Below, piece by piece: positions 25,336 through 33,483 of a DNA stretch of 64,000 bases (position 1 is the first letter of the stretch; every line of letters begins with the position of its first letter). Origin of the DNA: Alicyclobacillus tolerans (lineage in GTDB: Bacteria > Bacillota > Bacilli > Alicyclobacillales > Alicyclobacillaceae); assembly GCF_021739485.1 (NCBI RefSeq), contig NZ_JAJFNK010000012.1, forward strand, positions 62,001 to 126,000, read 5' to 3'. Position numbers and translations under genes: made by a program. The notes beneath the pieces are model-generated. The model saw only the letters and a program-made list of their open reading frames with translations, had not been told where the DNA came from and searched no databases.

Positions 25336-25487
25336 AAATTTAGAAATTAAAAACTTGAAAATTTGTGCGCTCCTAAACCCTGTGCCGCTTGTGCTAAAGC
25401 GACTGAGTTTCTTTAGCAAGGGAGGTGATGCTTGAGCACGGCATTGATTTGTTTTTGCTCAAACTTGGCACAAAAGGAGGGGGCACA

Positions 25488-26018
25488 GTGTTTAAACCCG
25501 GAAAGGTGTCCGTACTCGCCGGCACGATTGCACTATTGGCGACAGGGTGCGGAGCCATGCCGCCGACCTCGAATTCACGCTGGATGACGATTGACCAGGC
25601 CACTCAGACAGTGACCCTCAACGTCGTCGCTGGTTACAACTCTGCCAACGCGTACGCGAATTTGGATGGTTTCGCGAACGGGCAGTTAGTCTTCACCGTG
25701 CCCCAAGGTTATACGGTGAAGCTGGACTTTACCAACAGCAGCGGAATCCCGGCGGATATTGGCGTGTATGACAAGCAAGGGAATTTGGCCTTTAAAGGGG
25801 CGGGAGATTCCATTTCGAGCATTCTGGAGAACCCGACGCCCGGACTGTTGCCAGGGCAATCGCAAACTTACAAGTTTGTGGCTGGCCAGGTAGGTACGTA
25901 TCGGATCGACAACCTTATCAACCGCTTTCCAGAGTTCAAAAATACCCAACAAGATATCGGTATGTGGGTAGAACTCAAGGTAGTGCCTAGTGGTACGCCG
26001 ACAGTCCAAACTACGTGA
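25488..26018 (+). CDS. sulfocyanin-like lipoprotein lacking copper ligands
   Basis: 176 residues from GTG 25488, which follows AAAGGAGGGGG. The signal peptide ends in ALLATGC, giving lipidated Cys21. The mature part follows the sulfocyanin pattern: GQLVFTVPQGYTVKLDF, FTNSSGIP, then a long loop and a final GMWVELKV. The expected first His (PHN-type) is replaced in IPADIGVYD, and the Cys/His ligand loop reads RIDNLINRFPEFKNTQQD before GMW, with no Cys or His. It is therefore unlikely to hold type 1 copper and may be a structural or docking partner of the oxidase. It heads the respiratory operon. Confidence 0.8.
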   Translation: MFKPGKVSVLAGTIALLATGCGAMPPTSNSRWMTIDQATQTVTLNVVAGYNSANAYANLDGFANGQLVFTVPQGYTVKLDFTNSSGIPADIGVYDKQGNLAFKGAGDSISSILENPTPGLLPGQSQTYKFVAGQVGTYRIDNLINRFPEFKNTQQDIGMWVELKVVPSGTPTVQTT

Positions 26019-26030
26019 GGAGGGGAATCA

Positions 26031-26660
26031 ATGGCTGACGAAGTAATAAAACAACCTCATCCGGTGGATTGGAGCAGGCGCCAATTTCTGGTTGGTACGG
26101 GCGGACTCGCCGTCGTCGGCTTAGGAGCGCTGTTTGGCAAATCGGTCATCGGTCAAGCGGTGCAGGCGATGGCCGGAACTCCCGTGAGTACGGGTCTGGT
26201 CCACGTATATGCCGGCGATTATTACTACGTGCCTAATCACATGAAGTGGCGCGTAGGGGACAACATCAGTTTGCTGTTCCACAATCACAGCCCCAATCGC
26301 TTTCACGAAATGATGATTGGCCAGGGCTTTGACACCGCGCCGAGTGAATTTGGGCCCGTTCGACAACAGTTCCACACGGATTTTTGGGACGGCGTGCATG
26401 TGACAATTTCAGAGGCCCATGCGGTAGATAACCTTGCGACAAACAAGGCGATTGTCAATTGCGAAGTCAACCCTCACCCGTGGTTGATTACCGCACCCGG
26501 GAACGGCAATTTCAGTCCGACGTTGATGCCGGGAGGGTACATCCGCTTGGACTTTACGGTGCCCAACAAGCCTGGGCATTGGCAGTACGCGTGCTTCGTC
26601 CAAGGCTTTGTCCACTATCGAGCGGGGATGCTTGGGAACCTGACCATTCTGCCTGCTTAA
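26031..26660 (+). CDS. Tat-exported cupredoxin (type 1 copper protein)
   Basis: 209 residues. Twin-arginine signal SRRQFLVG with a following hydrophobic stretch. The cupredoxin fold carries plausible type 1 copper ligands His92 (NRFHEMM), Cys188 (YACFVQG), His195 and Met200 (VHYRAGM). The C-x6-H-x4-M spacing differs slightly from the C-x4-H-x4-M of rusticyanin/sulfocyanin. Tat export implies folding with cofactor before transport. It is 12 bp after the lipoprotein and 74 bp before oxidase subunit II, so it probably donates electrons to the oxidase. Confidence 0.88.
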   Translation: MADEVIKQPHPVDWSRRQFLVGTGGLAVVGLGALFGKSVIGQAVQAMAGTPVSTGLVHVYAGDYYYVPNHMKWRVGDNISLLFHNHSPNRFHEMMIGQGFDTAPSEFGPVRQQFHTDFWDGVHVTISEAHAVDNLATNKAIVNCEVNPHPWLITAPGNGNFSPTLMPGGYIRLDFTVPNKPGHWQYACFVQGFVHYRAGMLGNLTILPA

Positions 26661-26734
26661 CCGGTGCGCCGGAGAGGTATGGAACCACTGAAATGAAACC
26701 GTGAACTTGGTGCGAAACGAGAGGGTGTGAGAAA

Positions 26735-27547
26735 GTGCGAGACTCAGTTGTGTTTGGCGTATTGTGGGTTGTGCTCAGCGCTGTTTTAGAATGGTTGCTC
26801 CACCCCTTGGCCACACACTTTTACATTTACGTCGCTTCCAACACAGCCGTGAGTGGTCAAAAGGCAGCAGCGTTCATCTTCTCGATCGCGTTGCCCATCT
26901 TCGTGTTTGTCGTGTTGATGCTGATTTACGGAGCCGCGCGTTTCCGACGCAAACCCGGCGAAACAGGGAACAGCAAACACCAGTTTAAGACCAACAAGGT
27001 GTTCATCTTGTTCTGGTTCGGTTTGAGCCTGGTCGCAAACTTGTTCTTGTTTGTCCATCCGACGGCATCTGCCGAACAGTACTATTTCAGCACGATCAAC
27101 CAGCCTGGGCCAAACGGTCAACAACCGCTCATCGTGGATGTGACGGCGAGGCAATGGGAGTGGTTTTTCAGTTATCCCCAATACGGCATCACTCAGGCCG
27201 TCGACAGCAACGGCAACGACTTTCTTGAGCTGCCGGTCAACCGTCCGGTGAAGTTCGTGCTTCGCAGCTACGAGCCCAACCACACCTATGACCCGCAAGC
27301 CGATGTGATTCACAGCTTCTGGATCCCGGCATTCGGCATGAAGACCGACGTTATCCCAGGGTTGACCCGCTATGAATACGTCACCCCGACTAAGATCACG
27401 TCGACGCAAGCCAATCAGATGGCGCGCGTGCAGTGTGCCGAGGTGTGTGGACCTGGACACCCTTGGATGGAAGCGGATATGGCCGTTGTGTCGTCCGCGA
27501 ATTTTGCCAAGTGGATTCAGCAAGAAAAGAAATTGCAGGGATCTTGA
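26735..27547 (+). CDS. heme-copper oxidase subunit II (CuA)
   Basis: 270 residues. An N-terminal hydrophobic stretch and two transmembrane helices (around residues 40-62 and 85-105) precede the periplasmic-side CuA domain. The ligands are complete: His193 (VIHSFWIP), Cys234, Glu236, Cys238, His242 and Met245 in C-A-E-V-C-G-P-G-H-P-W-M. The aromatic ARQWEWFF electron-entry region is present. There is no C-terminal cytochrome c domain, so this is not a caa3-type subunit, and the donor is likely one of the cupredoxins upstream. GTG start. Confidence 0.93.
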   Translation: MRDSVVFGVLWVVLSAVLEWLLHPLATHFYIYVASNTAVSGQKAAAFIFSIALPIFVFVVLMLIYGAARFRRKPGETGNSKHQFKTNKVFILFWFGLSLVANLFLFVHPTASAEQYYFSTINQPGPNGQQPLIVDVTARQWEWFFSYPQYGITQAVDSNGNDFLELPVNRPVKFVLRSYEPNHTYDPQADVIHSFWIPAFGMKTDVIPGLTRYEYVTPTKITSTQANQMARVQCAEVCGPGHPWMEADMAVVSSANFAKWIQQEKKLQGS

Positions 27548-27602
27548 CCGTACTGAGCACTTTCGCGGCACGTGTTGAATCCTGAGCAAAGGAGGAAGAC
27601 GA

Positions 27603-29468
27603 ATGAGCATGATGCCCGCTGTGGAATCACAAACTTCAGTAAACCGTCCCGTCGGCAAAATGCCTCCGGTGATTCGAGGAGCCATTTTTGCGGCGATCGG
27701 TTTCCTCGTGGTCAACACGCTCGTTAGCCTGCTTCATCCGAACCCGGTTCACACCTACGTCACACAGGTGTCAGTGACCTTTGGCTGGTTTGCGGCCATG
27801 GTGGGCTGGATTTTGGGGGTAGGAACGTGGGATGGCGTGATCCGGCCGACGTTCGGGTTGCCCGCAACCTGGACCGAACGGGCTACGGGTTGGCGCAGAT
27901 ACTGGGAGTACAGCACGAATCACAAGGTGATTGGTCTGCAGTACATCTTCTTTTCCGCATTTGGATTCTTGTTGGCCGGTTTGGCCGCAATGCTGATGCG
28001 CGTGCAGTTGATGTTGGACCACATGTGGTTCTTCACCTACCCGCAGCAATACCTGACTACGGTCGGAATTCACGGCACCATCATGATGTTTTCGTTCGGT
28101 ACGGTCATCATGGTCGGCGGGTTCGGCAACTACTTTATTCCGATGATGATTGGTTCGAACAAGAGCGCTTTTCCGCGCCTGTCGGGTATCAGCGTGTGGT
28201 TTCTTCCTTATGGTTACCTCACTGTTGTACTCAGCCCCTTGCTTGGTTATTGGACAACGGGCTGGCGCGGTTACCAGCCTCTGGCTTCGCAGGACGCAAA
28301 CGGTATCGTGTTTTATTACCTCGGCGTTTTTGCGATGCTGCTGTCAACGCTCATTGTCGCATTAAACCTCACGGCCACCATTATCTTTAACCGGGCGCCG
28401 GGACTGCGTTGGAGCCGGCTGCCGATGTATGCGTGGGCCATGTTGGCAGTCAGTATCCTCAATATCATCTGGGTGCCGGAAATCATCATGACGTTCATCC
28501 TGGGACTGCTGGCGCACATTGTGCCTTTGCCCTTCTTTACGGCGGTGGGCAGTCCGTTGACGTACTTGCAGCTGTTCTGGTTGTTCGGTCACCCTGAAGT
28601 GTACATCGTAGTGCTTCCGGCCTTGGCAATCTGGCAGGAAATCCTGCCGGTCATGGGCAAAAAGTCGCTGTTTGCCAGGCAATGGGGCATCATGGGTCTC
28701 ATCTTCGTGATGATCCTCAGCGGCATGGTTTGGGCGCACCACATGTTCCCGACGATGCGCAACCAGGAAATCCTGCCGTTCTCGTTCTTCACGGAAATGA
28801 TCTCGATTCCCACGGGCTTTGCCTACATGGTGAGCATCGGAACCCTGTGGAAGTCGAGAATGACCTTAACCACCCCGTCCCTGTTGGTGCTGATGAGCAT
28901 GTTTAACTTCTTGATTGGCGGATTGACAGGGTTGTTCCTTGCTGACCCCGCTGTCAACATGCAGATTCACGACACCTTCTTTGTCGTCGGACACTTTCAC
29001 TACACCATCATCGGCGGCATGGTATTTTCGTTCTTTGCCGGGTTGTATTACTGGCTACCGAAGTTTTCAGGCCGCATGTATAAGGACAAGTGGGGAATGT
29101 TTGGCGCGATTTGGATTTTCTTGGCCTTCAACGCGACCTTTGCACAGTTCTTCCTGATTGGACTGCGCGGCATGAACCGCTGGGTGCCCATCTATCCGCA
29201 GTACTTGCAAGGCATGAATTTCGAAATCTCGATTTTCGCCTTCTTCCTTGGCGCAGGATTTTTGTACAACTTGATTTACGTCGCATGGGTTTGGGTCAAA
29301 GGGCCTAAGGTGGAAGAGAATCCATGGCGCGGTAAAACCCTCGAATGGGCGACTTCTTCGCCTCCTGGAGAAACCAGTTTCGAAGAAATTCCAACCGTTG
29401 TTGCTGGATTCTATGACTACAGCGACGATGCGCCGAATCCGGTTGTGTTCAAAGGCCAAACGGTGTGA
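27603..29468 (+). CDS. heme-copper oxidase subunit I lacking canonical D- and K-channel residues
   Basis: 621 residues, about 14 membrane segments. Heme and CuB ligands are intact: HGTIMMF (helix II), GHPEVYI with the cross-linked His-Tyr pair (helix VI), VWAHHMF (helix VII) and VGHFHYT (helix X). The proton-channel residues are not. The D-channel entry Asp of the usual GAPDMAFPR is Lys187 in GSNKSAFPR, and the K-channel Lys of IPTGIK is Ala407 in IPTGFAYM. The Glu of HPEV is retained. It reduces O2 to water; how protons reach the site is unclear. ATG follows AAAGGAGG. Confidence 0.95.
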   Translation: MSMMPAVESQTSVNRPVGKMPPVIRGAIFAAIGFLVVNTLVSLLHPNPVHTYVTQVSVTFGWFAAMVGWILGVGTWDGVIRPTFGLPATWTERATGWRRYWEYSTNHKVIGLQYIFFSAFGFLLAGLAAMLMRVQLMLDHMWFFTYPQQYLTTVGIHGTIMMFSFGTVIMVGGFGNYFIPMMIGSNKSAFPRLSGISVWFLPYGYLTVVLSPLLGYWTTGWRGYQPLASQDANGIVFYYLGVFAMLLSTLIVALNLTATIIFNRAPGLRWSRLPMYAWAMLAVSILNIIWVPEIIMTFILGLLAHIVPLPFFTAVGSPLTYLQLFWLFGHPEVYIVVLPALAIWQEILPVMGKKSLFARQWGIMGLIFVMILSGMVWAHHMFPTMRNQEILPFSFFTEMISIPTGFAYMVSIGTLWKSRMTLTTPSLLVLMSMFNFLIGGLTGLFLADPAVNMQIHDTFFVVGHFHYTIIGGMVFSFFAGLYYWLPKFSGRMYKDKWGMFGAIWIFLAFNATFAQFFLIGLRGMNRWVPIYPQYLQGMNFEISIFAFFLGAGFLYNLIYVAWVWVKGPKVEENPWRGKTLEWATSSPPGETSFEEIPTVVAGFYDYSDDAPNPVVFKGQTV

Positions 29469-29517
29469 GTAAACGGTGTGTTGAGGACTCGACCTTAATC
29501 CGTAAGGAGGGATGAAT

Positions 29518-30102
29518 GTGTCCGTCAATCAATCTGCAGCAAAAGCGACGATGCCGGAGGCACCGGAAAAAATTACTGCAGCAGATCACCGGAAACTGCG
29601 CGGAGGCTTAACGTTGGTGTTGCTCAGCGCGATGATGCCGTTTCTGGTGATGATCGACGTCCGTTATCTGTTGACTGATGGGTACGTTTCCCCTGAGGCC
29701 AACCAGGCGATTGGACTGATTAGTGCGATTTTGATGCTGTTAAGCGGCATCTGGATCGGCGGTGCCGTCCGTGCGGGGCAAAAAGGAAATTTGCTGTCCT
29801 TCCTGCGCCACTTGGCGACGACCTTCGTACTGGGTGCAGCGTCGTTGGTTTTGACAGGCGTTCAGCTTTTCAACCATTCCGTAGATATTGTCTCTCACTA
29901 TGGAGAGACCTTCGTAACGACTCTCGGTTTGATGGACGTCTACATTTTAGTGGGTTTGATTTCTTTGTTGGCTCTGCGCATGCGGGTCAAGCGCTTGGGT
30001 ACCAGTATGGATCACTCGTGGGGCATGAAGGGCAACATGATTGCCTGGCGCTTCATCGTCGTTGCCTGCTTGGTCATGTACGTCCAACTGTACCTGCTTT
30101 AA
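29518..30102 (+). CDS. heme-copper oxidase subunit III-like membrane protein
   Basis: About 194 residues with five predicted membrane helices, the size of bacterial subunit III lacking the first two helices. Recognisable by position in the operon and overall pattern (H-R-K-L-R-G-G-L-T..., final IAWRFIVVACLVMYVQLYLL). GTG 29518 is 7 bp after AAGGAGG; ATG 29512 is too close to that site. It is divergent from canonical CoxC, so the assignment rests partly on context. Confidence 0.8.
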   Translation: MSVNQSAAKATMPEAPEKITAADHRKLRGGLTLVLLSAMMPFLVMIDVRYLLTDGYVSPEANQAIGLISAILMLLSGIWIGGAVRAGQKGNLLSFLRHLATTFVLGAASLVLTGVQLFNHSVDIVSHYGETFVTTLGLMDVYILVGLISLLALRMRVKRLGTSMDHSWGMKGNMIAWRFIVVACLVMYVQLYLL

Positions 30103-30145
30103 GAGGATCGCGAACTTGAGTACGGTGCGAAAGGGGAGAACGTAA

Positions 30146-30355
30146 GTGGAGCACTTTTGGCCGTCATTGCCATACCATATACCCCCCAGTCAGGGGATGA
30201 AGATGTGGTGGGATATTTTTTGGTGGATTTTCCAGATTGTTACCATGACCACCATCATCGTCCTGCTTCGCACATGGGCGTTGCGGGAGGACAAGGACAA
30301 AGACCAAATCGCCGAAGCCACGGCTCCGGGCGCCGATTCCGATGTCAAGATGTAG
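30146..30355 (+). CDS. small single-helix oxidase subunit (subunit IV-like)
   Basis: 69 residues with one membrane helix (about residues 20-42, WWDIFWWIFQIVTMTTIIVL) and a charged, disordered C-terminus. No family recognised; position after subunit III suggests a small oxidase assembly or stabilising subunit. GTG start after AAAGGGGAG. Confidence 0.75.
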   Translation: MEHFWPSLPYHIPPSQGMKMWWDIFWWIFQIVTMTTIIVLLRTWALREDKDKDQIAEATAPGADSDVKM

Positions 30356-30510
30356 CGGCAAAACCCGCTGAGTATTACCACTGTACGGCACTTTGAGCTG
30401 GACGCGTTCTGGCGTGGGGCCGGACGAAGGGAAATGACCGTCCGCAGCTTCCTTTGCTCCGGTTCCCCAAGTACGGTGGAAGTTTCCTAAAAGTGGAGAG
30501 GGGTGCCTTC

Positions 30511-31446
30511 ATGTCACTTGCCAAGGTTGAGCCGAAACAACCCGTTTCCGCTTCCCCTGCTTTGCTGGGATTGCTCGAAGCGCGCACGGTGTTGTCCGAC
30601 TATGTGACATTGACAAAACCAAGAATTATGGTTCTTCTGCTCTTTACCGAATACGCAGCAATGGTCGTAGCCAGCAAGGGACTGCCGGGGCTTCGCGTGA
30701 CGGTGTTCGGACTCCTTGGTCTGATGCTTTCAACGGGCGGGGCAGCCGCGCTGAACATGTGGTACGACCGAGATATCGATGTATTAATGGAAAGAACCAA
30801 AGGACGACCGATTCCTGCCGGAAGGGTGAGTCCGGTCGGAGCCCTCGCGTTCGGGCTTGTATTGCTGGTTTTGTCTTTTGCTGTCTTGGGGTTTGGGCTC
30901 AATTGGTTCAGCGCGTGGCTTGCATTGGCCGGTTTTATCTATTACGTCGTTATCTATACGATGTGGTTGAAACGGAGAACTCCGCAGAACATCGTGATCG
31001 GCGGTGGTGCAGGCGCTTTTCCTCCTTTAGTCGGATGGAGTGTTGTAACGGGCCATTTGGCTTGGCCGGCCGTCTTGATGTTCCTTGTGATTTTTCTGTG
31101 GACACCGCCGCACTTTTGGGCCTTGGCTTTGTATAAGCACGACGATTACAAACGGGCACACATTCCGATGATGCCTGTGGTCCGCGGTGCAAAGACCACC
31201 AAGTGGCAGAGTCTTGTCTACACCGTCTTGCTGCTGGCGTCATCCATCCTGCTGTATTACACGCACGCTGTGGGATTGGTGTATCTAGCTGCTGCAATTT
31301 TGCTCGGAGTTGGTTTTGTCATTTACACCGCGATGTCGCTGCTTGAGAAATCTCCGAATCTCATCTGGGCGAAGCGGACTTTTAAGTTTTCCTTAATCTA
31401 TTTGTCTGTGCTGTTTGTGGTGATGATCCTCAACGTACACCGCTAG
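30511..31446 (+). CDS. ctaB: protoheme IX farnesyltransferase (heme O synthase)
   Basis: 311 residues, UbiA-type membrane prenyltransferase with about nine helices. The Asp-rich motif N-M-W-Y-D-R-D-I-D-V-L-M-x-R-T is followed by GRPIPAGRV, and the second motif is in the loop HDDYKRAHIPMMP. It farnesylates heme B to heme O, the first step to heme A for the oxidase encoded upstream. ATG 30511 after GAGAGGGG; a longer frame back to 30454 has no ribosome site. Confidence 0.95.
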   Translation: MSLAKVEPKQPVSASPALLGLLEARTVLSDYVTLTKPRIMVLLLFTEYAAMVVASKGLPGLRVTVFGLLGLMLSTGGAAALNMWYDRDIDVLMERTKGRPIPAGRVSPVGALAFGLVLLVLSFAVLGFGLNWFSAWLALAGFIYYVVIYTMWLKRRTPQNIVIGGGAGAFPPLVGWSVVTGHLAWPAVLMFLVIFLWTPPHFWALALYKHDDYKRAHIPMMPVVRGAKTTKWQSLVYTVLLLASSILLYYTHAVGLVYLAAAILLGVGFVIYTAMSLLEKSPNLIWAKRTFKFSLIYLSVLFVVMILNVHR

Positions 31447-31473
31447 TTTGAAACACCAAGGGGGAAGAATCCG

Positions 31474-31827
31474 ATGAAAGCAGCAGCCGTACTGATTGGT
31501 TGGGTTGGCGGACTTTTGGGCATCGGGGTGGCACTTGTGATTCGCGGCGGTCTGCTTGGGGACCCGCTTTTTGGGCTCCCGGGACAAATCAATATGAGCC
31601 GGTTCGCGCTGACGGTGGCTATCGTCGTGTGCGGGGTGCTCGGTGCCACTGCGGTCCTGCTTCACGCTCGCATTGGGGCGTGGCTTACCATGGCGGCGAC
31701 CATTGCTGGCGCTGTCGTCACAGGTGTGTTGTGGCTGGCCCCCGGAAGCTTTTTCTTCATTGCTGCCGTTCTTGGTTTCTTTGTTCCGAAACGACCTGTT
31801 GCGAGGCCTGGACGCACTGCGTCGTAA
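31474..31827 (+). CDS. hypothetical small membrane protein
   Basis: 117 residues with four predicted membrane helices and short loops, ending in a basic tail. No family recognised. ATG follows AAGGGGGAAG. Located between heme O synthase and another membrane protein in the oxidase operon, so a role in oxidase assembly or stability is possible but unproven. Confidence 0.75.
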   Translation: MKAAAVLIGWVGGLLGIGVALVIRGGLLGDPLFGLPGQINMSRFALTVAIVVCGVLGATAVLLHARIGAWLTMAATIAGAVVTGVLWLAPGSFFFIAAVLGFFVPKRPVARPGRTAS

Positions 31828-31887
31828 TACGCGGCCGTACTGCAGGTGGTGCTGCCATCGAATCGAACGACTGGCGGGGTGATCAAA

Positions 31888-32886
31888 ATGTGGCAAGGAC
31901 ATGCTTTAACTTCTGTGGTAAAAAGAAATAGTGAGCCTTTAGAGAGCGTTCGGGAGGCCGCGGTGGTTCCCGGGGCCTCGGCGCTCAGGACGGGGCTCGG
32001 AGTTTTGTGGCTGATTGCGGGCATTTTACAAGCGCAGCCTGCCATGTTTACGATGCAGTTTTATATTCACTACCCCGGTTCGCTCATGGACGAAAGCGTT
32101 TTACAGCAAGCAGCAGCCAGCCAGCCTTCTTGGTTGAGTCCGTGGCTGCACGCTGGAGCGGCGGCGTGGGGGGCGCACGCCGTGGTCTTTAATTCCTTTG
32201 CCGTGTTGTTGCAACTGTTGTTCGGTATTATTTTGGTCTTTCCTAAACTGCGTCGCTTCCGCCGGACGGCGTTGTGGACATCGATATTTTGGGGACTTCT
32301 GGTGTGGGTGTTTGGCGAAGGTATAGGAAGAATTTTCGCCAGCGGAGGGAACTATTTTACCGGTTGGCCAGGTTCGGTGGCTCTGTATATCATCTCCGCG
32401 GTACTGTTGTTGCTCCCTTCGCGCGCGTGGTCAAACGGAGTTGCAGGGAACGTCATTCGAGGTTTCATGGGACTGTTTTGGTTTGTAGGTGCATTGTTGC
32501 AGGCGTTTGGGAGCACGAATTTTTGGAACGCTTCAGGGATCATGTCCATTTTTGCAACTGCGTCGTTTCAACTTCAACCGTACCTGCTGTCGTTGCCCAT
32601 GCAGAATTTCTCGATTTGGGCGGGCAACCATGCACATGTTTCCAACGCCTTTCTTGTGTTAGCCATGTTGGGTTTGGCACTGGGCAGTGTTTTTTGGATA
32701 TCACACCGCTGGTTTTTGACAGCCGCTTTGTTGTGGCTGGCATGGAGCTGGTGGTTTGGCCAGGACTTTGGCGATATATTCACAGGACTTAGTACGGACG
32801 TCAATACGGTTCCTGTGATTGGAATCTTGACCTATACAGCGTGGTTGCTGTTTCGAAAAAGGAGGGTATCCCGCAATGCGTCTTAA
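31888..32886 (+). CDS. hypothetical polytopic membrane protein with internal duplication
   Basis: About 332 residues with eight or more membrane helices. The two halves repeat: the first half opens LGVLWLIAGILQAQP and closes WVFGEGIGRIFASG...LLLPSR; the second opens GLFWFVGALLQAFG and closes WWFGQDFGDIFTGLS...LLFRKRR. This indicates duplication of a four-helix unit. No family recognised. Start ATG 31888 preceded by GGCGGGGTGATC. It overlaps the next gene by 11 bp. Confidence 0.8.
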   Translation: MWQGHALTSVVKRNSEPLESVREAAVVPGASALRTGLGVLWLIAGILQAQPAMFTMQFYIHYPGSLMDESVLQQAAASQPSWLSPWLHAGAAAWGAHAVVFNSFAVLLQLLFGIILVFPKLRRFRRTALWTSIFWGLLVWVFGEGIGRIFASGGNYFTGWPGSVALYIISAVLLLLPSRAWSNGVAGNVIRGFMGLFWFVGALLQAFGSTNFWNASGIMSIFATASFQLQPYLLSLPMQNFSIWAGNHAHVSNAFLVLAMLGLALGSVFWISHRWFLTAALLWLAWSWWFGQDFGDIFTGLSTDVNTVPVIGILTYTAWLLFRKRRVSRNAS

Positions 32887-33478
32887 CTCGTTTTCTGGGG
32901 CTTTTATCGGTGCCGTCGCGTTGGCGGGGTTGGCATACGTGTTTCCAATGCGCACGTCGCTCGGGCAGGGAATCACTGAGAACGTGCTGACAGCATGGGT
33001 TGGAACCTATGATCCTGCCAATCACATTTACGAGTTGAAAATGGAGTATGGGGATGGGACGTCCACCGATATTCCGATGGCTGCTCTTCCCATGAGTGAT
33101 TTTACAAACAGGTCTTCATCGCGTCTTTGGTACACGCAAAACGACCTAACGGCCGCGTTAGAGAGAGCCCATCAACAATCTCCCAGCGGCCTTGAACAGC
33201 AGTTGGGCACTCACGCAAATGTCGCGGCCTTTGGCAGACCGTTTTCGGGATCGCCGGTTGCATACTCGACGGAATTCTTAAAGGTACTGCAATCCAAGGG
33301 CATCAACCCCAAACAGTTTGGAGGTCCCGACATCCCACCCGGCACCGTAGATTACGCAAAATTGCCTGACGGCATCCTGCATATTGACACCTTGGCTGAC
33401 GGCAATACCATTCATCAATTGCTTCCCGGGCAGATTCCTCCGCTGCTGTTAAAAATGAATCCATCCGTTAGCAGGTGA
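32876..33478 (+). CDS. hypothetical exported or membrane-anchored protein
   Basis: 200 residues. An N-terminal hydrophobic segment (about residues 8-25) may be a signal anchor; the rest is soluble with no Cys. Motifs such as VGTYDPANHIYELKMEYGDG and PPGTVDYAKLPDGILHIDT are not known to me. ATG after GGAGGGTATCCC, overlapping the previous gene. Probably acts outside the membrane with the oxidase or copper proteins. Confidence 0.75.
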   Translation: MRLNSFSGAFIGAVALAGLAYVFPMRTSLGQGITENVLTAWVGTYDPANHIYELKMEYGDGTSTDIPMAALPMSDFTNRSSSRLWYTQNDLTAALERAHQQSPSGLEQQLGTHANVAAFGRPFSGSPVAYSTEFLKVLQSKGINPKQFGGPDIPPGTVDYAKLPDGILHIDTLADGNTIHQLLPGQIPPLLLKMNPSVSR

Positions 33479-33483
33479 TGAAG

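Larger units (their letters stand above)
24509..25487. other. 979-bp AT-rich intergenic region before the oxidase operon
   Basis: No gene supported; a minus-strand frame at 24992-25189 only translates a repeat. It holds a hairpin (24554-24588), two promoter candidates (24868-24895 and 25308-25335) and an 11-bp tandem array (25014-25079). It is visibly more AT-rich than its surroundings and is probably a long regulatory region for the respiratory operon. Confidence 0.55.
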
